Positions 1-8,896 of a stretch of 64,000 nucleotides of DNA are shown here, piece after piece. A model generated the notes under the pieces. The model had not been told where the DNA came from and did no database searches. It saw only the letters and a program-made list of their open reading frames with translations. The DNA is taken from NCBI RefSeq assembly GCF_019857225.1, contig NZ_JAFJSY010000016.1:62001-126000 (forward strand). Direction: 5' to 3'. The position numbers and the translations under genes were made by a program. How positions within the stretch are numbered: position 1 is the first letter of the stretch; each line of letters begins with the position of its first letter. This DNA comes from Streptomyces plumbidurans (lineage in GTDB: Bacteria; Actinomycetota; Actinomycetes; Streptomycetales; Streptomycetaceae).

Positions 1-1858
1 CCTCCTCGTGCAGGGCCATCGAGAGGCCCCAGATCATGCCGCCGGTGAACTGCCCTTTCGCCGTGAGGGGGTTGACGATGCGCCCCGCGGCGAAGATCCC
101 GAGCATGCGCCGCACCCGCACCTCACCCGTGGCCGGGTCGACGGCGACCTCGGCGAACTGGGCGCCGTAGGAGTGGCGTTCCTTCTGGGCGAGGGCGGTG
201 ATGGCCGCGGTGGTGTCGGAGCGCACGGTGATGCCCTGCGCGGGGATCTCCATGCCCGGCACCAGACGTTCCCGCAGCTCGCTCGCCGCCGCGGTGACGG
301 CCCAGGACCAGGAACGGGTGCCCGAGGAACCACCGGCGATGCTCGCCGGTCCGAATGCACTGTCGCCGATCCTGACCCGGATCCGCTCGGGCGGTGTGTC
401 GAGTGCGTCCGCCGCGACAAGGGTGAGCGCGGTACGGGCGCCGGTGCCGATGTCCGCGGCGGCGATGCGGACGGTGAAGGTGTCGTCGGCCTCGGCGGTG
501 ATCGTGGCGGTCGACGGGAGGGCGGCCGCCTGGAAGGACGCGCCCGCGGTGCCGCTGCCCAGCAGCCAGCGCCCGTCGCGGCGCACGCCGGGCCGCGGAT
601 CGCGCCGGTCCCAGCCGAAGCGGCGGGCGCCTTCCTCGAAGCAGGCCCGCAGGTTGCGCGCGGCGAACGGCAGGCCGGACACCGGGCCCTTGTCCGGTTC
701 GTTGCGCAGGCGCAGCTCGATGGGGTCGACGCCGCACTTCTCGGCGAGTTCGTCGAGCGCGGCCTCCAGGGCGAAGGACCCCGGCGCCTCGCCCGGGGCG
801 CGCATCCACGTCGGGCTCGGGACATCGCGCCGTACGACCCGGTTCTCGGTGTGGTGGGCGTCCGCGTCGTACATCGCCCGAGCGACGGTCGCGCTGGGTT
901 CGACGAAGTCGTAGACGGTGGAGGTGCGGCTGAGGGAGCGGTGGTCCAGGGCGCGCAGCCGTCCGTCGGCGTCGGCGCCGAGGCGGACCCGCTGGATGGT
1001 GGGGCTGCGGTGTCCGGCCAGCGTGAACATCTGACGTCGGGTCAGGACGACGCGTACCGGCCGCTGCAGGACACTTGCGGCCATGACGGCCGCCACCTGG
1101 TGTGCGCGTACTCCCTTGCTGCCGAAGCCACCCCCGACGTGTTCGGAACGCACGCGGATGGAGGCCGGGTCGAGGGAGAAGAGTTTCGCGAGTTCGCCGA
1201 CAACCATGGTGGTGCTCTGGTTGGAGTCGACCAGTTCGAGCCGGCCGTCGTCCCAACGGGCCATGGCCGCATGGGGTTCCATCGGATTGTGGTGTTCTTC
1301 GGGCGTGGTGTACTCGGCGTCCAACACGACCGCGGACGCGGCGAGTTCGGCCTCCAGGTCGCCCTTGTCCGTGACGGCGGGAATACGGCCGTCCACGTGG
1401 CAGGCATCGGGATCCTCGCTGCTGAACTCGACCTCGTGGGGCTGCTCGTCGTAGTGGACGACGAGGGATTCCGCGGCCTCCCGCGCCTGTTCGGAGGTCT
1501 CGGCGACGACCAGCGCCACCGGCCAGCCCAGGTGGGGCACCTGGTCGTTCTGGAAGACGGCACAGGTCGGATCGGGTTTCGTACCCAGCATGCCGATGAA
1601 GTCGGTCTCCACATGCGGGGCGTTGCCGTGGTGCAGGACGGCGAGGACGCCGGGCATCTCGAGGACCGGGCCGGTGACGACGTCCTCGATGCGACCGCGG
1701 GCGACCGTGGACAGCACCAGCCAGCCGTGGGCGAGCCCGGCGAAGGGGACCTCGCCCGCGTACCGGGCCGCTCCGGTGACCTTGTCCCGGCCCTCGACGC
1801 GGACGTGGTCCCTGCCGACGGCGCGGACCGGCGCGGCGGTCACGGTGGTCGTGGTCAT
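1..1858 (-). CDS. Molybdopterin-binding subunit of aldehyde/xanthine dehydrogenase, partial (C-terminus outside window)
   Basis: Large subunit of a molybdenum hydroxylase, which would bind the Mo-molybdopterin cofactor and hydroxylate an aldehyde or N-heterocycle. Reading leftward from an ATG at 1858 gives 619 residues with no stop before the edge. Family motifs seen: VGGGFGSKG near residue 250, the MRAPGEAPGSFALEAALDEL stretch with DPIELRLRN after it, and GQFTGGMIWGLSMALHEE at the edge. The catalytic Glu near the C-terminus lies outside the window. The start overlaps the FAD-subunit stop as ATGA, so the three subunits are translationally coupled. The companion FAD subunit looks PaoB-like, so an aldehyde oxidoreductase of PaoC type is more likely than a true xanthine dehydrogenase; the substrate is unknown. 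Confidence 0.9.
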   Translation of the reverse strand, partial: MTTTTVTAAPVRAVGRDHVRVEGRDKVTGAARYAGEVPFAGLAHGWLVLSTVARGRIEDVVTGPVLEMPGVLAVLHHGNAPHVETDFIGMLGTKPDPTCAVFQNDQVPHLGWPVALVVAETSEQAREAAESLVVHYDEQPHEVEFSSEDPDACHVDGRIPAVTDKGDLEAELAASAVVLDAEYTTPEEHHNPMEPHAAMARWDDGRLELVDSNQSTTMVVGELAKLFSLDPASIRVRSEHVGGGFGSKGVRAHQVAAVMAASVLQRPVRVVLTRRQMFTLAGHRSPTIQRVRLGADADGRLRALDHRSLSRTSTVYDFVEPSATVARAMYDADAHHTENRVVRRDVPSPTWMRAPGEAPGSFALEAALDELAEKCGVDPIELRLRNEPDKGPVSGLPFAARNLRACFEEGARRFGWDRRDPRPGVRRDGRWLLGSGTAGASFQAAALPSTATITAEADDTFTVRIAAADIGTGARTALTLVAADALDTPPERIRVRIGDSAFGPASIAGGSSGTRSWSWAVTAAASELRERLVPGMEIPAQGITVRSDTTAAITALAQKERHSYGAQFAEVAVDPATGEVRVRRMLGIFAAGRIVNPLTAKGQFTGGMIWGLSMALHEE

Positions 1859-2847
1859 CGGCCGGCCTCCTCGGCGAGTTCGCTCAGCACGGCCACCGTC
1901 AGGTTCCGCATCAAGGTCACCTTGTACTCGTTGTGGGCCAGCGGCCTGGCGGCCGCCAGTTCGGCATCCGCGGCGGCCGCGAAGGTCTCCGCGTCGGCGC
2001 TCGCACCGGCGAGGACGCGTTCGGCCGCCCGCGCCCGCCAGGGGCGGGAGGCGACGGCGCCGTAGGCCAGGCGGACGTCGTGCACCAGGCCGTCGCGGAC
2101 GTCGAGCGCGGCGGCGATCGAGCCGATGGCGAAGGCGTAGGAGGCGCGCTCACGCACCTTGCGGTAGCGGGAGCGGGCCGCGACCGGAGCCGGCGGCAGG
2201 CTGACGTGGGTGATCAACGCGCCGGGCGGCAGGGCCGTTTCGCGGTGCGGGGTCTCGTCGACGGGCAGGAAGAACCATCCGATCGGCAACGCGTCCGGCC
2301 CGTCGACGGTCTCGAAGTGCACCACCGCGTCGAGGGCGGCCAGGGCCACGGCCATGTCCGAGGGGTGCACGGCCACGCAGTACGCGGAGGCACCGAGCAC
2401 GGCGTGATTGTGGTGCTCGCCCCGGATGGCGGGGCAACCGCTGCCGGGGGTGCGCTTGTTGCACGGCTTGGACAGGTCGGTGAAGTATCCGCACCGCGTG
2501 CGCTGCAGGAGGTTGCCGCCGACGGTGGCCATGTTGCGCAGCTGGCCGGAGGCTCCGGCGAGCAGCGCCTGCGCGAGCATCGGGTAGCGGCGCCGCACCT
2601 CGGGGTGGACGGCGAGGTCGCTGTTGGTGACGGTCGCGCCGATGCGCAGCCCGCCGTCCGGTGTGCTCTCGACACGGTCCAGGGGTAGCTCACGTACGTC
2701 GACGAGCCGGGTGGGCCGTTCGACGCCGCTCTTCATCAGGTCGACCAGATTGGTGCCGCCCGCGAGGAAGCGGGCCTCGGGATCGGCGTCGAGCAAGGCG
2801 ACTGCGCCCGACACGTCGCCGGCCTTCTGATAGGCGAACTCCCTCAT
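1855..2847 (-). CDS. FAD-binding subunit of aldehyde/xanthine dehydrogenase (PaoB-like, extra cysteines)
   Basis: Medium subunit, 330 residues, passing electrons from the Mo site through FAD. FAD-binding motifs are LAGGTNLVDLMK (residues 28-39) and ATVGGNLLQRTRC (107-119). Cysteines at 119, 129, 138 and 157 in the loop TRCGYF..PCNKRTPGSGC..AYC match the extra [4Fe-4S] loop known from E. coli PaoB and absent from ordinary xanthine dehydrogenases. The ATG at 2847 was chosen because it gives an ATGA overlap with the upstream Fe-S gene and the standard MREFxY start; a longer reading frame exists but overlaps that gene. It is the middle gene of the three-gene operon. No signal peptide is visible. 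Confidence 0.92.
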   Translation of the reverse strand: MREFAYQKAGDVSGAVALLDADPEARFLAGGTNLVDLMKSGVERPTRLVDVRELPLDRVESTPDGGLRIGATVTNSDLAVHPEVRRRYPMLAQALLAGASGQLRNMATVGGNLLQRTRCGYFTDLSKPCNKRTPGSGCPAIRGEHHNHAVLGASAYCVAVHPSDMAVALAALDAVVHFETVDGPDALPIGWFFLPVDETPHRETALPPGALITHVSLPPAPVAARSRYRKVRERASYAFAIGSIAAALDVRDGLVHDVRLAYGAVASRPWRARAAERVLAGASADAETFAAAADAELAAARPLAHNEYKVTLMRNLTVAVLSELAEEAGR

Positions 2848-3422
2848 GCGGCCTGCTCCTTCGTGTTCGGCCGGGCGTCGATCCGCGATGCCGCGGGGGC
2901 TTCCGCCGCTCGCGCGACGGCCTCGACGATGGAGGCGTAGGCGGCGCACCGGCACAGGTTGCCGCTCATCCGTTCACGGATCTCGTCGGCGGTCAGGGGC
3001 GGCGGCCCCGCTTCCGGCCGTACGTCCTCCGTCGCGGCGCTCGGCCATCCGTCGGCGTGCTCGCCGAGCATGCCGATGGCCGAACAGATCTGTCCCGGCG
3101 TGCAGTAGCCGCACTGATAGCCGTCCAGGTCGAGGAACGCCTGCTGGACGGGGTGCAGTTGCTCGCCGTCCGCCACTCCTTCGATGGTCGTGATCTCACG
3201 GCCCTCGGCGGCGATGGCGAACTGCAGACAGGAAACGGTCCGGCGTCCGTCGACCAGGACCGTGCAGGCACCGCACTGGCCCTGGTCGCAGCCCTTCTTG
3301 GTGCCGGTCAGATCGAGCCGCTCGCGCAGTGCGTCGAGAAGCGTGGTGCGGTGGTCGACGGGCAGCGTGAACTTCTCGCCGTTGATGTGCAGGGTGATGA
3401 CGCTGGACGTCGATACGGCCAT
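2844..3422 (-). CDS. [2Fe-2S] subunit of aldehyde/xanthine dehydrogenase
   Basis: Small iron-sulfur subunit of 192 residues, first gene of the operon. A plant-type ferredoxin domain carries C45, C50, C53 (CDQGQCGAC) and C65. The C-terminal four-helix domain carries C104 and C107 (CGYCTPGQ) and C157 and C159 (NLCRC), the complete eight-cysteine set for two [2Fe-2S] clusters. E. coli PaoA is exported with a Tat signal; this protein starts directly with the ferredoxin domain, so the complex is predicted to be cytoplasmic. A purine-rich AAAGAAG precedes the ATG. The divergent TetR gene and the palindromes between them suggest it controls this operon. Confidence 0.93.
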   Translation of the reverse strand: MAVSTSSVITLHINGEKFTLPVDHRTTLLDALRERLDLTGTKKGCDQGQCGACTVLVDGRRTVSCLQFAIAAEGREITTIEGVADGEQLHPVQQAFLDLDGYQCGYCTPGQICSAIGMLGEHADGWPSAATEDVRPEAGPPPLTADEIRERMSGNLCRCAAYASIVEAVARAAEAPAASRIDARPNTKEQAA

Positions 3423-3591
3423 GGGCCACTTCTTTCACAGTGTGTTCGCGACGGAGCCGGCCGCTGGACTTGGCGGCGGGGCGGGGCGAGGACCGAGGCA
3501 GGCAGGGGGGCAGGAGGCCGGCTGTACGCCGCCGAGTGACGGGGGGCGCGGGCTGCCGTTCGGTCGCGGGCAGGGCTATGCTGGACGCAAC

Positions 3592-3636
3592 CGGACAACT
3601 GTCCGCTACACAGCAAACCTAACGGACAGCTGTCCG
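3592..3636. promoter_or_regulatory. Twin palindromic operators, probably for the adjacent TetR regulator
   Basis: Two copies of a 14-bp palindrome lie in the divergent intergenic region: CGGACAACTGTCCG at 3592-3605 (one mismatched pair) and a perfect CGGACAGCTGTCCG at 3623-3636. Their starts are 31 bp apart, about three helical turns, so two dimers could bind the same DNA face. The position between the hydroxylase operon and the TetR gene fits autoregulation plus control of the enzyme. Binding is inferred. Confidence 0.75.
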
Positions 3637-3694
3637 CTTAGCAAGGACGGCTTGGCAAGGACGGGTTTCGGCGCCGGCCCGCGAGGAGTGACGA

Positions 3695-4273
3695 GTGCAG
3701 CACAACGACGACGCGCCCCTGCGCTCGGACGCCCAGCGCAACCGTGAGCGCATTCTCGAGGTCGCCCTCGCCGAGCTGACGCTGCGCCCGGACGCGCCCC
3801 TCAGCGCGATCGCCAAGAAGGCGGGCGTCGGGCAGGGCACCTTCTACCGCAACTTCCCCAACCGGGAAGCGCTCGTCCTGGAGATCTACCGCCACGAGAT
3901 GCAGCAAGTGGCCGATCACGCGGCCCAGTTGCTCGAACAGCTGCCGCCGCAGCAGGCGCTGCGGACCTGGATGGACCGGCTGGCCGAGTTCGCCATGACC
4001 AAGGCGGGCCTGGCCGATGCGATGCGCCTCGCCACGAGCACCCCGGGCGGCCCCGCCAAGCCCGCCCCCACCCCCCTCACCGACGCGACCGAACTCCTCC
4101 TGCGCGCCAACGAGGACGCGGGCACCATCCGCCCCGGCCTGACCCCCGACGACTTCCTGCTGACCATCGCCGGCCTGTGGCAGTTGCCCCCCGCCGAGGA
4201 CTGGCGGCCCCGCGCCGCCCGGCTCCTCGACCTCGTCATGGACGGCCTGCGGGCCGGGGCTCCGCGAACCTGA
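3695..4273 (+). CDS. TetR-family transcriptional regulator
   Basis: A 192-residue repressor. The N-terminal helix-turn-helix spans about residues 14-60, with RERILEVALAEL, then ISAIAKKAGV-like and GQGTFYRNFPNREALV segments typical of TetR. The C-terminal ligand-binding part is helical and resembles the common Streptomyces SetR/TetR C-terminal type; the inducer is unknown. It is divergent from the molybdenum hydroxylase operon, with two 14-bp palindromes in between, and convergent with the SDR gene, whose stop lies only 3 bp beyond its own. Most likely it represses itself and the hydroxylase operon. Confidence 0.9.
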   Translation: MQHNDDAPLRSDAQRNRERILEVALAELTLRPDAPLSAIAKKAGVGQGTFYRNFPNREALVLEIYRHEMQQVADHAAQLLEQLPPQQALRTWMDRLAEFAMTKAGLADAMRLATSTPGGPAKPAPTPLTDATELLLRANEDAGTIRPGLTPDDFLLTIAGLWQLPPAEDWRPRAARLLDLVMDGLRAGAPRT

Positions 4274-4276
4274 AGG

Positions 4277-5071
4277 TCAGGGCAGGATGGAGTCGACGTA
4301 TCCGCCGTCGACCCGCAGCGCACCGCCCGTGGTGGCCGACGCCTGGTCGGAGCTGAGGTAGACGACCATGTTGGCGATCTCCTCCGGCTCGATCAGCCGC
4401 TGCAGCAGGGACTGCGGACGGTGCTCGCGCATGAAGGCGCGCTGGGCCTCGTCCCAGGGCAGGTCACGGTCGACGAGCTCGTACACGAAGTCCTCGACCC
4501 CACCGGTGTGGGTGGGACCCGCGATGACCGAATTCACCGTCACGCCGGTACCGGCCGCCTGCTTGGCGAACCCACGGCCGACCGCGAGCAGGGCGGTCTT
4601 CGACATGCCGTAGTGGATCATCTCGGCGGGGATGACGACGGCCGAGTCGCTGGCGATGTACTGGACACGCCCCCATCCCCGCTCGGTCATGCCGGGTAGG
4701 CAGAGGCGGGTCAGCCGGATCGCCGCGAGGACGTTCACCTCGAAGTAGCGGCGCCATTCGTCGTCGGTGATCTCCATGGGGTCGGCGGATCCGAAGATCC
4801 CGAGGTTGTTGACGAGAATGTCCACCTGCGGCAGAGCGCCGAGCGCCTGCTCCGCCCCTTCCTCGGTGGTCACGTCCGCCGCCACGGGCACCAGCTCGGC
4901 TCCCGGCACCTGCTGCGCCAGCCGGGCGGCCGTCTCCTCGGCGCGCTCCGCGCTGCGGCCGTTGACGGCCACCCGGGCACCGGCGCGGGCGAGACCGGCG
5001 GCGATCGCCGCGCCGATGCCCTGCGTGGAACCGGTGACCAGTGCCGTGCGACCGCTCAGATCAATACGCAT
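4277..5071 (-). CDS. Short-chain dehydrogenase/reductase (classical SDR)
   Basis: A 264-residue NAD(P)-dependent oxidoreductase. The Rossmann motif TGSTQGIG sits at residues 13-20, NNLG at 88-91, Ser near 141-143, and the catalytic YGMSK at Tyr154/Lys158. The C-terminal SATTGGALRVDGGY is the usual classical SDR ending. Arg and Ser after beta-2 (NGRS) suggest NADP preference, which is inference. The substrate cannot be read. It converges on the TetR gene with a 3-bp gap and is divergent from the MuiA-like pair, so it seems to be a single-gene unit. Confidence 0.9.
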   Translation of the reverse strand: MRIDLSGRTALVTGSTQGIGAAIAAGLARAGARVAVNGRSAERAEETAARLAQQVPGAELVPVAADVTTEEGAEQALGALPQVDILVNNLGIFGSADPMEITDDEWRRYFEVNVLAAIRLTRLCLPGMTERGWGRVQYIASDSAVVIPAEMIHYGMSKTALLAVGRGFAKQAAGTGVTVNSVIAGPTHTGGVEDFVYELVDRDLPWDEAQRAFMREHRPQSLLQRLIEPEEIANMVVYLSSDQASATTGGALRVDGGYVDSILP

Positions 5072-5200
5072 CTCGTACGCCCCTTCGTGTGCGCCGCTTT
5101 CGCGACGCCGCCTTCGTTGTACGTCCCTGTCGTGTCTTGTCCCCCTCGATGATCACCGGATACTGTCCCGCACGGCACGGACACGACGGGGGCGGAGTGC

Positions 5201-7276
5201 ATGAAATCCGAGGAAGTGCAGCGATGGGCGTCGACGCTCGACGCGGTCGTGGTGTACGCGCAGGGCGCGCTGTGCACCCGGGTGGCCCGCGGCACGGTGC
5301 CGGAGGGCGGCCGGGTGCGGGTGACGGGGCTGCCCCGCTCGATGGATGCGGGCTCGCTGCGCGCCAAAGTCGTCGGTGACAGCGGTGTACGGGTCACCGA
5401 GGTGCGCGTGGAGGTGGACGCCGAACCGTCCGGCGCCGAGACGGCCGACACCTTGCGGCACGAGATGGAACGGCTGCGGGACACGTACGAAGCCGCCCAG
5501 GGGCACCGTGACCGGCAGCTGAGCCAAATCGCCGAGGTCGCGGCGCTGCGCCCGGTTCCGCCGGGCCGCAAGCGAGAGGACCCGCCCCGCCGCACACCCG
5601 CCGACGCATGGCTGCGGCTCGCCGATTTCGTCGACGAACGACTGCGCGGCCTGCATCAACGGCTCGCGGAGCTGGAGGAGGAGCTGCGCCGCGCCGAGCA
5701 CGAGCTCTCCCTCGCCACGGACCGCTGGGTCCGCGCCTCCACCGCCGTACCGTCCGGGCCCGTGGAGACCACCGTCGGCGCGCTGCTGACCCTGGACGGA
5801 TCCGGACCGGTGGAGCTGGAGGTCGAGTACGGCGTGCCGGGTGCCGTCTGGGTCCCCGCCTATCGCCTGACGCACCGTCAGGACGACGACGGCGGAACCC
5901 TGGTGCTGCGCGCCTCGGTCGCCCAGCGCACCGGAGAGGACTGGACCGGGGTGCGCATCGCCCTGGCCACCGCGGATCTGCGGCGCCGCACCGACCTGCC
6001 GAGGCTGCGCTCGATCCGGGTCGGCCGACGCCAGCCCGCCCCCGCACCCTCCGGCTGGCGCGAGCCTCCCGCGGGCCTCTCCGACCTGTTCGCGGGCTAC
6101 GACGCGGCGGGCCCCCGCCCAGCCTCGAACGCGAGGCCCGCTGCCGCTGCCGTCGCGGGAGCCGGTTCCGCCCCACCGCCGCCCCCACCGCCGGCACAGG
6201 CGTACGGCATGGTGGCGCCCGCCGCACCCGCCGAGTCCGGCTACGGCGCCGTCCTGGAGGAGGACTTCGACGACGCCATGCTCGACGCGGCGCCGTCCTC
6301 GCAGTCGTCGCCGTCCTCGCCGTCCGGACGACCGCGTCGCAAAGCTCCGGCCGAGCGCGCCGCCGCTCCCGCCGCCTTCGCTCCCGCGGCCCCGGGCATG
6401 AGCGCGCCGCCGCCCCAGCCGCCGCCCGTGGTGAACGGCCCGCCCCGGCCGAGCGGCGCGGAGCTCGACTACGCCGCGCTCGTGCTGTCCGGTGCGGACG
6501 AGCCCGAGGACCGCAGGGGCAGGCTCTTCCCGCAGCTGACGTACGACCCGGTGGCGGTGGAGTACCGCCGCCGTGCCGAAGCGGTGTCCGCGCTGCCGTT
6601 GCCCGGACACGCCGTGCGGCCGCGCGAGTCGGCGGGTTCCTTCGACCACCGCTTCGACGCGGTCGCCCGCGCCGACATCCCCTCCGACGGCACCTGGCAC
6701 ACCGTCACGGTGACCGAGATCCCGGTCGGATTGCGCACCGAGTACGTGTGCGTGCCGTCCGTGGAACAGACGGTCTACGCCACGCTCGTACTCTCCAACG
6801 CCACCGAACAGGCCCTGCTGGCGGGCCCGGTGGAGGTCACCGTCGACGAGGACTTCCTGCTGACCGCCGCCCTGCCGACACTCGCCCCCGGCGGTGTCCG
6901 CCGCATGGGACTTGGCCCGGCCGAGGGCATCCGGGTCACCCGCCGGACCAACCTGCGCGAGTCGACGGCAGGTCTGCGCGGCAACACCACCGTGCTCGAC
7001 CACCAGGTCCATGTGGAACTGGCCAACCGGCTCGCCAAGACCGTCACCGTCGAGGTCCGCGAACAGGTCCCGGTCACCTCCGAACCGGACGTCCGGATCG
7101 AGGAACGGGCCGACTGGACGACCCCCGAGCAGGACTCCGGACCCGATCGCCACGCCCCGGGCACCCGCATCTGGCGGGTGGACCTGCCCGCCGGCAGCAG
7201 CGCCGCCCTCGACGGCGGCTACGAGATCCGCGTCCCGGCCGCCAAGGCCCTGGTCGGCGGCAACCGCAGGAGCTGA
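5201..7276 (+). CDS. MuiA-like DUF4140/DUF4139 protein, first of two paralogues
   Basis: A 691-residue protein of the mucoidy inhibitor A-like family. The N-terminal part (LDAVVVYAQGALCTRVARG, 13-31) matches DUF4140. A charged helical stretch follows at about 85-180, a likely coiled coil. The C-terminal DUF4139 beta-rich domain covers about 190-690 and contains YGVPGAVWVPAYRL and TEIPVGLRTEYVCVPSVEQ. DUF4139 is split by a Pro/Ala-rich low-complexity insert at about 285-420, including a run of seven prolines. No signal peptide or membrane segment is visible. The next gene starts 4 bp after the stop and encodes a shorter paralogue. The biochemical role of the family is unknown. Confidence 0.85.
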   Translation: MKSEEVQRWASTLDAVVVYAQGALCTRVARGTVPEGGRVRVTGLPRSMDAGSLRAKVVGDSGVRVTEVRVEVDAEPSGAETADTLRHEMERLRDTYEAAQGHRDRQLSQIAEVAALRPVPPGRKREDPPRRTPADAWLRLADFVDERLRGLHQRLAELEEELRRAEHELSLATDRWVRASTAVPSGPVETTVGALLTLDGSGPVELEVEYGVPGAVWVPAYRLTHRQDDDGGTLVLRASVAQRTGEDWTGVRIALATADLRRRTDLPRLRSIRVGRRQPAPAPSGWREPPAGLSDLFAGYDAAGPRPASNARPAAAAVAGAGSAPPPPPPPAQAYGMVAPAAPAESGYGAVLEEDFDDAMLDAAPSSQSSPSSPSGRPRRKAPAERAAAPAAFAPAAPGMSAPPPQPPPVVNGPPRPSGAELDYAALVLSGADEPEDRRGRLFPQLTYDPVAVEYRRRAEAVSALPLPGHAVRPRESAGSFDHRFDAVARADIPSDGTWHTVTVTEIPVGLRTEYVCVPSVEQTVYATLVLSNATEQALLAGPVEVTVDEDFLLTAALPTLAPGGVRRMGLGPAEGIRVTRRTNLRESTAGLRGNTTVLDHQVHVELANRLAKTVTVEVREQVPVTSEPDVRIEERADWTTPEQDSGPDRHAPGTRIWRVDLPAGSSAALDGGYEIRVPAAKALVGGNRRS

Positions 7277-7280
7277 CACG

Positions 7281-8840
7281 ATGCCCACGGAAACCCTGCC
7301 GATCCCCCTGCCCGTCACGGCCGTCACCTGCCTGGAGGACCGCGCCCACGTCGAGCGGACCACCGGACTCGACCTGCGCGCCGGCGTCCAGCGGCTGCGC
7401 CTCGGTCCGATCAGCGCGCTCGCGGTCGACCGCACGCTCCATGCGGAACTGACGGGTGAGCACGGGGCGACGGTCCTCGACGCACGGATCGTCCGCACCT
7501 GGACGCCGCGAAGCCCCGAACCCTCCGCCGACGATTCCGTGCTGCGTCTGCGGATCCATGCCCTGGAAGAGGAACGGCAGGCCCGCGGCCACCAGGGCGA
7601 CCGGCTGCGCACCCGCCTCGACCTGCTCGGAAAACTCGCCGCCGATCTGCTGCGGGACATCGCCGAGGGGACCGGCTTCGGGGAGACGGACGAGGCCCGC
7701 TGGACCCGGGAGCTGGACCGGATCGACGCCGAACGCGCATCGCATGGCGAGCAACTCCGCGCCGCCGACGCCCGGTTGGCGGTGTTGTCCACCGAACTCA
7801 CGGAGGCCCGGCAGGCCCTCGACCTCGCCGAGGAGCAGCCCGCCGAACTGGTCGGCCATGTCGAACTGACCGTGCAGGCCGAGGCAGCCGGACCGGTCCG
7901 GCTGCGTCTGACCCACCTCACCTCGTGCGCCCTGTGGCGCCCGGCCTACCGTGCCGTACTCGACGCGGACGCGCTGACGCTGGAGACCGACGCGATGGTG
8001 TGGCAGCGCACGGGCGAGGACTGGTCGGACGTGCGGCTCACCCTGTCGACGGCACGCTCCGCGCTGACCACCGACCCACCGCGGCTGACCGAGGACCGGC
8101 TCACCCTCAGGGACCGCTCCGCCGCCGAACGCCGAACCGTCGACGTGGAGCTGCGGGAGGAGGACATCGCCGACCTCGGCCCCACCCCGGTGCTCGGTCT
8201 TCCCGGCGTGGACGACGGCGGCCAGGCGCGCGTCCTGCACTCCCCCACGGCCGTCTCCGTCCCCACGGACGGCCGCGCCCACCGGGTGCCGCTCACCGCG
8301 ATCACCACCGCCGCGAGCAGGGAGTACTCCTCCTCCCCCGAACTGTCGCCGCTGGTCACCGAGGTCGTGCGGTTCGACAACACGTCCGGCCACGCGCTGT
8401 TGGCCGGACCCGTGGACCTCGTACGAGGCAGCGGGTTCACCGGCCGCGGGACGCTGGAGTTCACCGCTCCGGGCGCCCCGGTCGAGCTGGCCTTCGGCAG
8501 CCACGACGACTACCGCGTGATCCGGCACGCCGAGGAGTCCCGCGACACCGCGACGCTGACCCAGCGGACCCTGATCACCCGCACAGTGCGCCTGCATGTG
8601 TCCCGCTTCTCCGCACCCGGAGAAACGGGTGAGCAGGTCGTCGCCCTGCGCGAACGGATCCCGGTCTCCGAGGTCTCGGCCGTGGAGGTACGACTGCGCA
8701 AGGAAGCCTGCGCGCCGGAGCCCGACGCGATCGACGCCGACGGCATCGCCCGCTGGGACCTTCGTCTGGCACCCGGTGGCCGCCGCACGGTCACCCTGGT
8801 CTACGAGATCTCGGCGAGCGGCAAGGTCGTCGGGCTGTGA
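7281..8840 (+). CDS. MuiA-like DUF4139 protein, second paralogue
   Basis: A 519-residue paralogue of the preceding gene, with the same order: N-terminal DUF4140-like strand region (VTAVTCLEDRAHVERTTG), a helical coiled-coil segment at about 90-190, then DUF4139 with LTHLTSCALWRPAYRAVLD and VPLTAITTAASREYSS. It lacks the proline-rich insert. The ATG at 7281 lies 4 bp after the upstream stop, so the two are co-transcribed and may form a hetero-oligomer (inference). A strong hairpin follows at once. No exported features are seen and function is unknown. Confidence 0.85.
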   Translation: MPTETLPIPLPVTAVTCLEDRAHVERTTGLDLRAGVQRLRLGPISALAVDRTLHAELTGEHGATVLDARIVRTWTPRSPEPSADDSVLRLRIHALEEERQARGHQGDRLRTRLDLLGKLAADLLRDIAEGTGFGETDEARWTRELDRIDAERASHGEQLRAADARLAVLSTELTEARQALDLAEEQPAELVGHVELTVQAEAAGPVRLRLTHLTSCALWRPAYRAVLDADALTLETDAMVWQRTGEDWSDVRLTLSTARSALTTDPPRLTEDRLTLRDRSAAERRTVDVELREEDIADLGPTPVLGLPGVDDGGQARVLHSPTAVSVPTDGRAHRVPLTAITTAASREYSSSPELSPLVTEVVRFDNTSGHALLAGPVDLVRGSGFTGRGTLEFTAPGAPVELAFGSHDDYRVIRHAEESRDTATLTQRTLITRTVRLHVSRFSAPGETGEQVVALRERIPVSEVSAVEVRLRKEACAPEPDAIDADGIARWDLRLAPGGRRTVTLVYEISASGKVVGL

Positions 8841-8843
8841 GCA

Positions 8844-8872
8844 CGGGGCCACCCTGACCGAGGGTGGCCCCG
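8844..8872. terminator. Bidirectional hairpin terminator
   Basis: A perfect 12-bp stem (CGGGGCCACCCT / AGGGTGGCCCCG) with a 5-base loop lies between the convergent DUF4139 gene and the GH87 gene. It can serve both strands. Confidence 0.8.
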
Positions 8873-8896
8873 CACTGTTGTGCACCGCTCACGGCA

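Noticed and set aside
8..2065. Long open frame on the plus strand opposite the molybdenum hydroxylase genes
   Set aside because: Low-complexity Gly/Arg/Asp-rich translation without motifs; the opposite strand encodes clear hydroxylase subunits.
5153..7921. 922-codon open frame on the minus strand
   Set aside because: Antisense shadow of the two DUF4139 genes caused by third-position GC bias; no recognisable domain.
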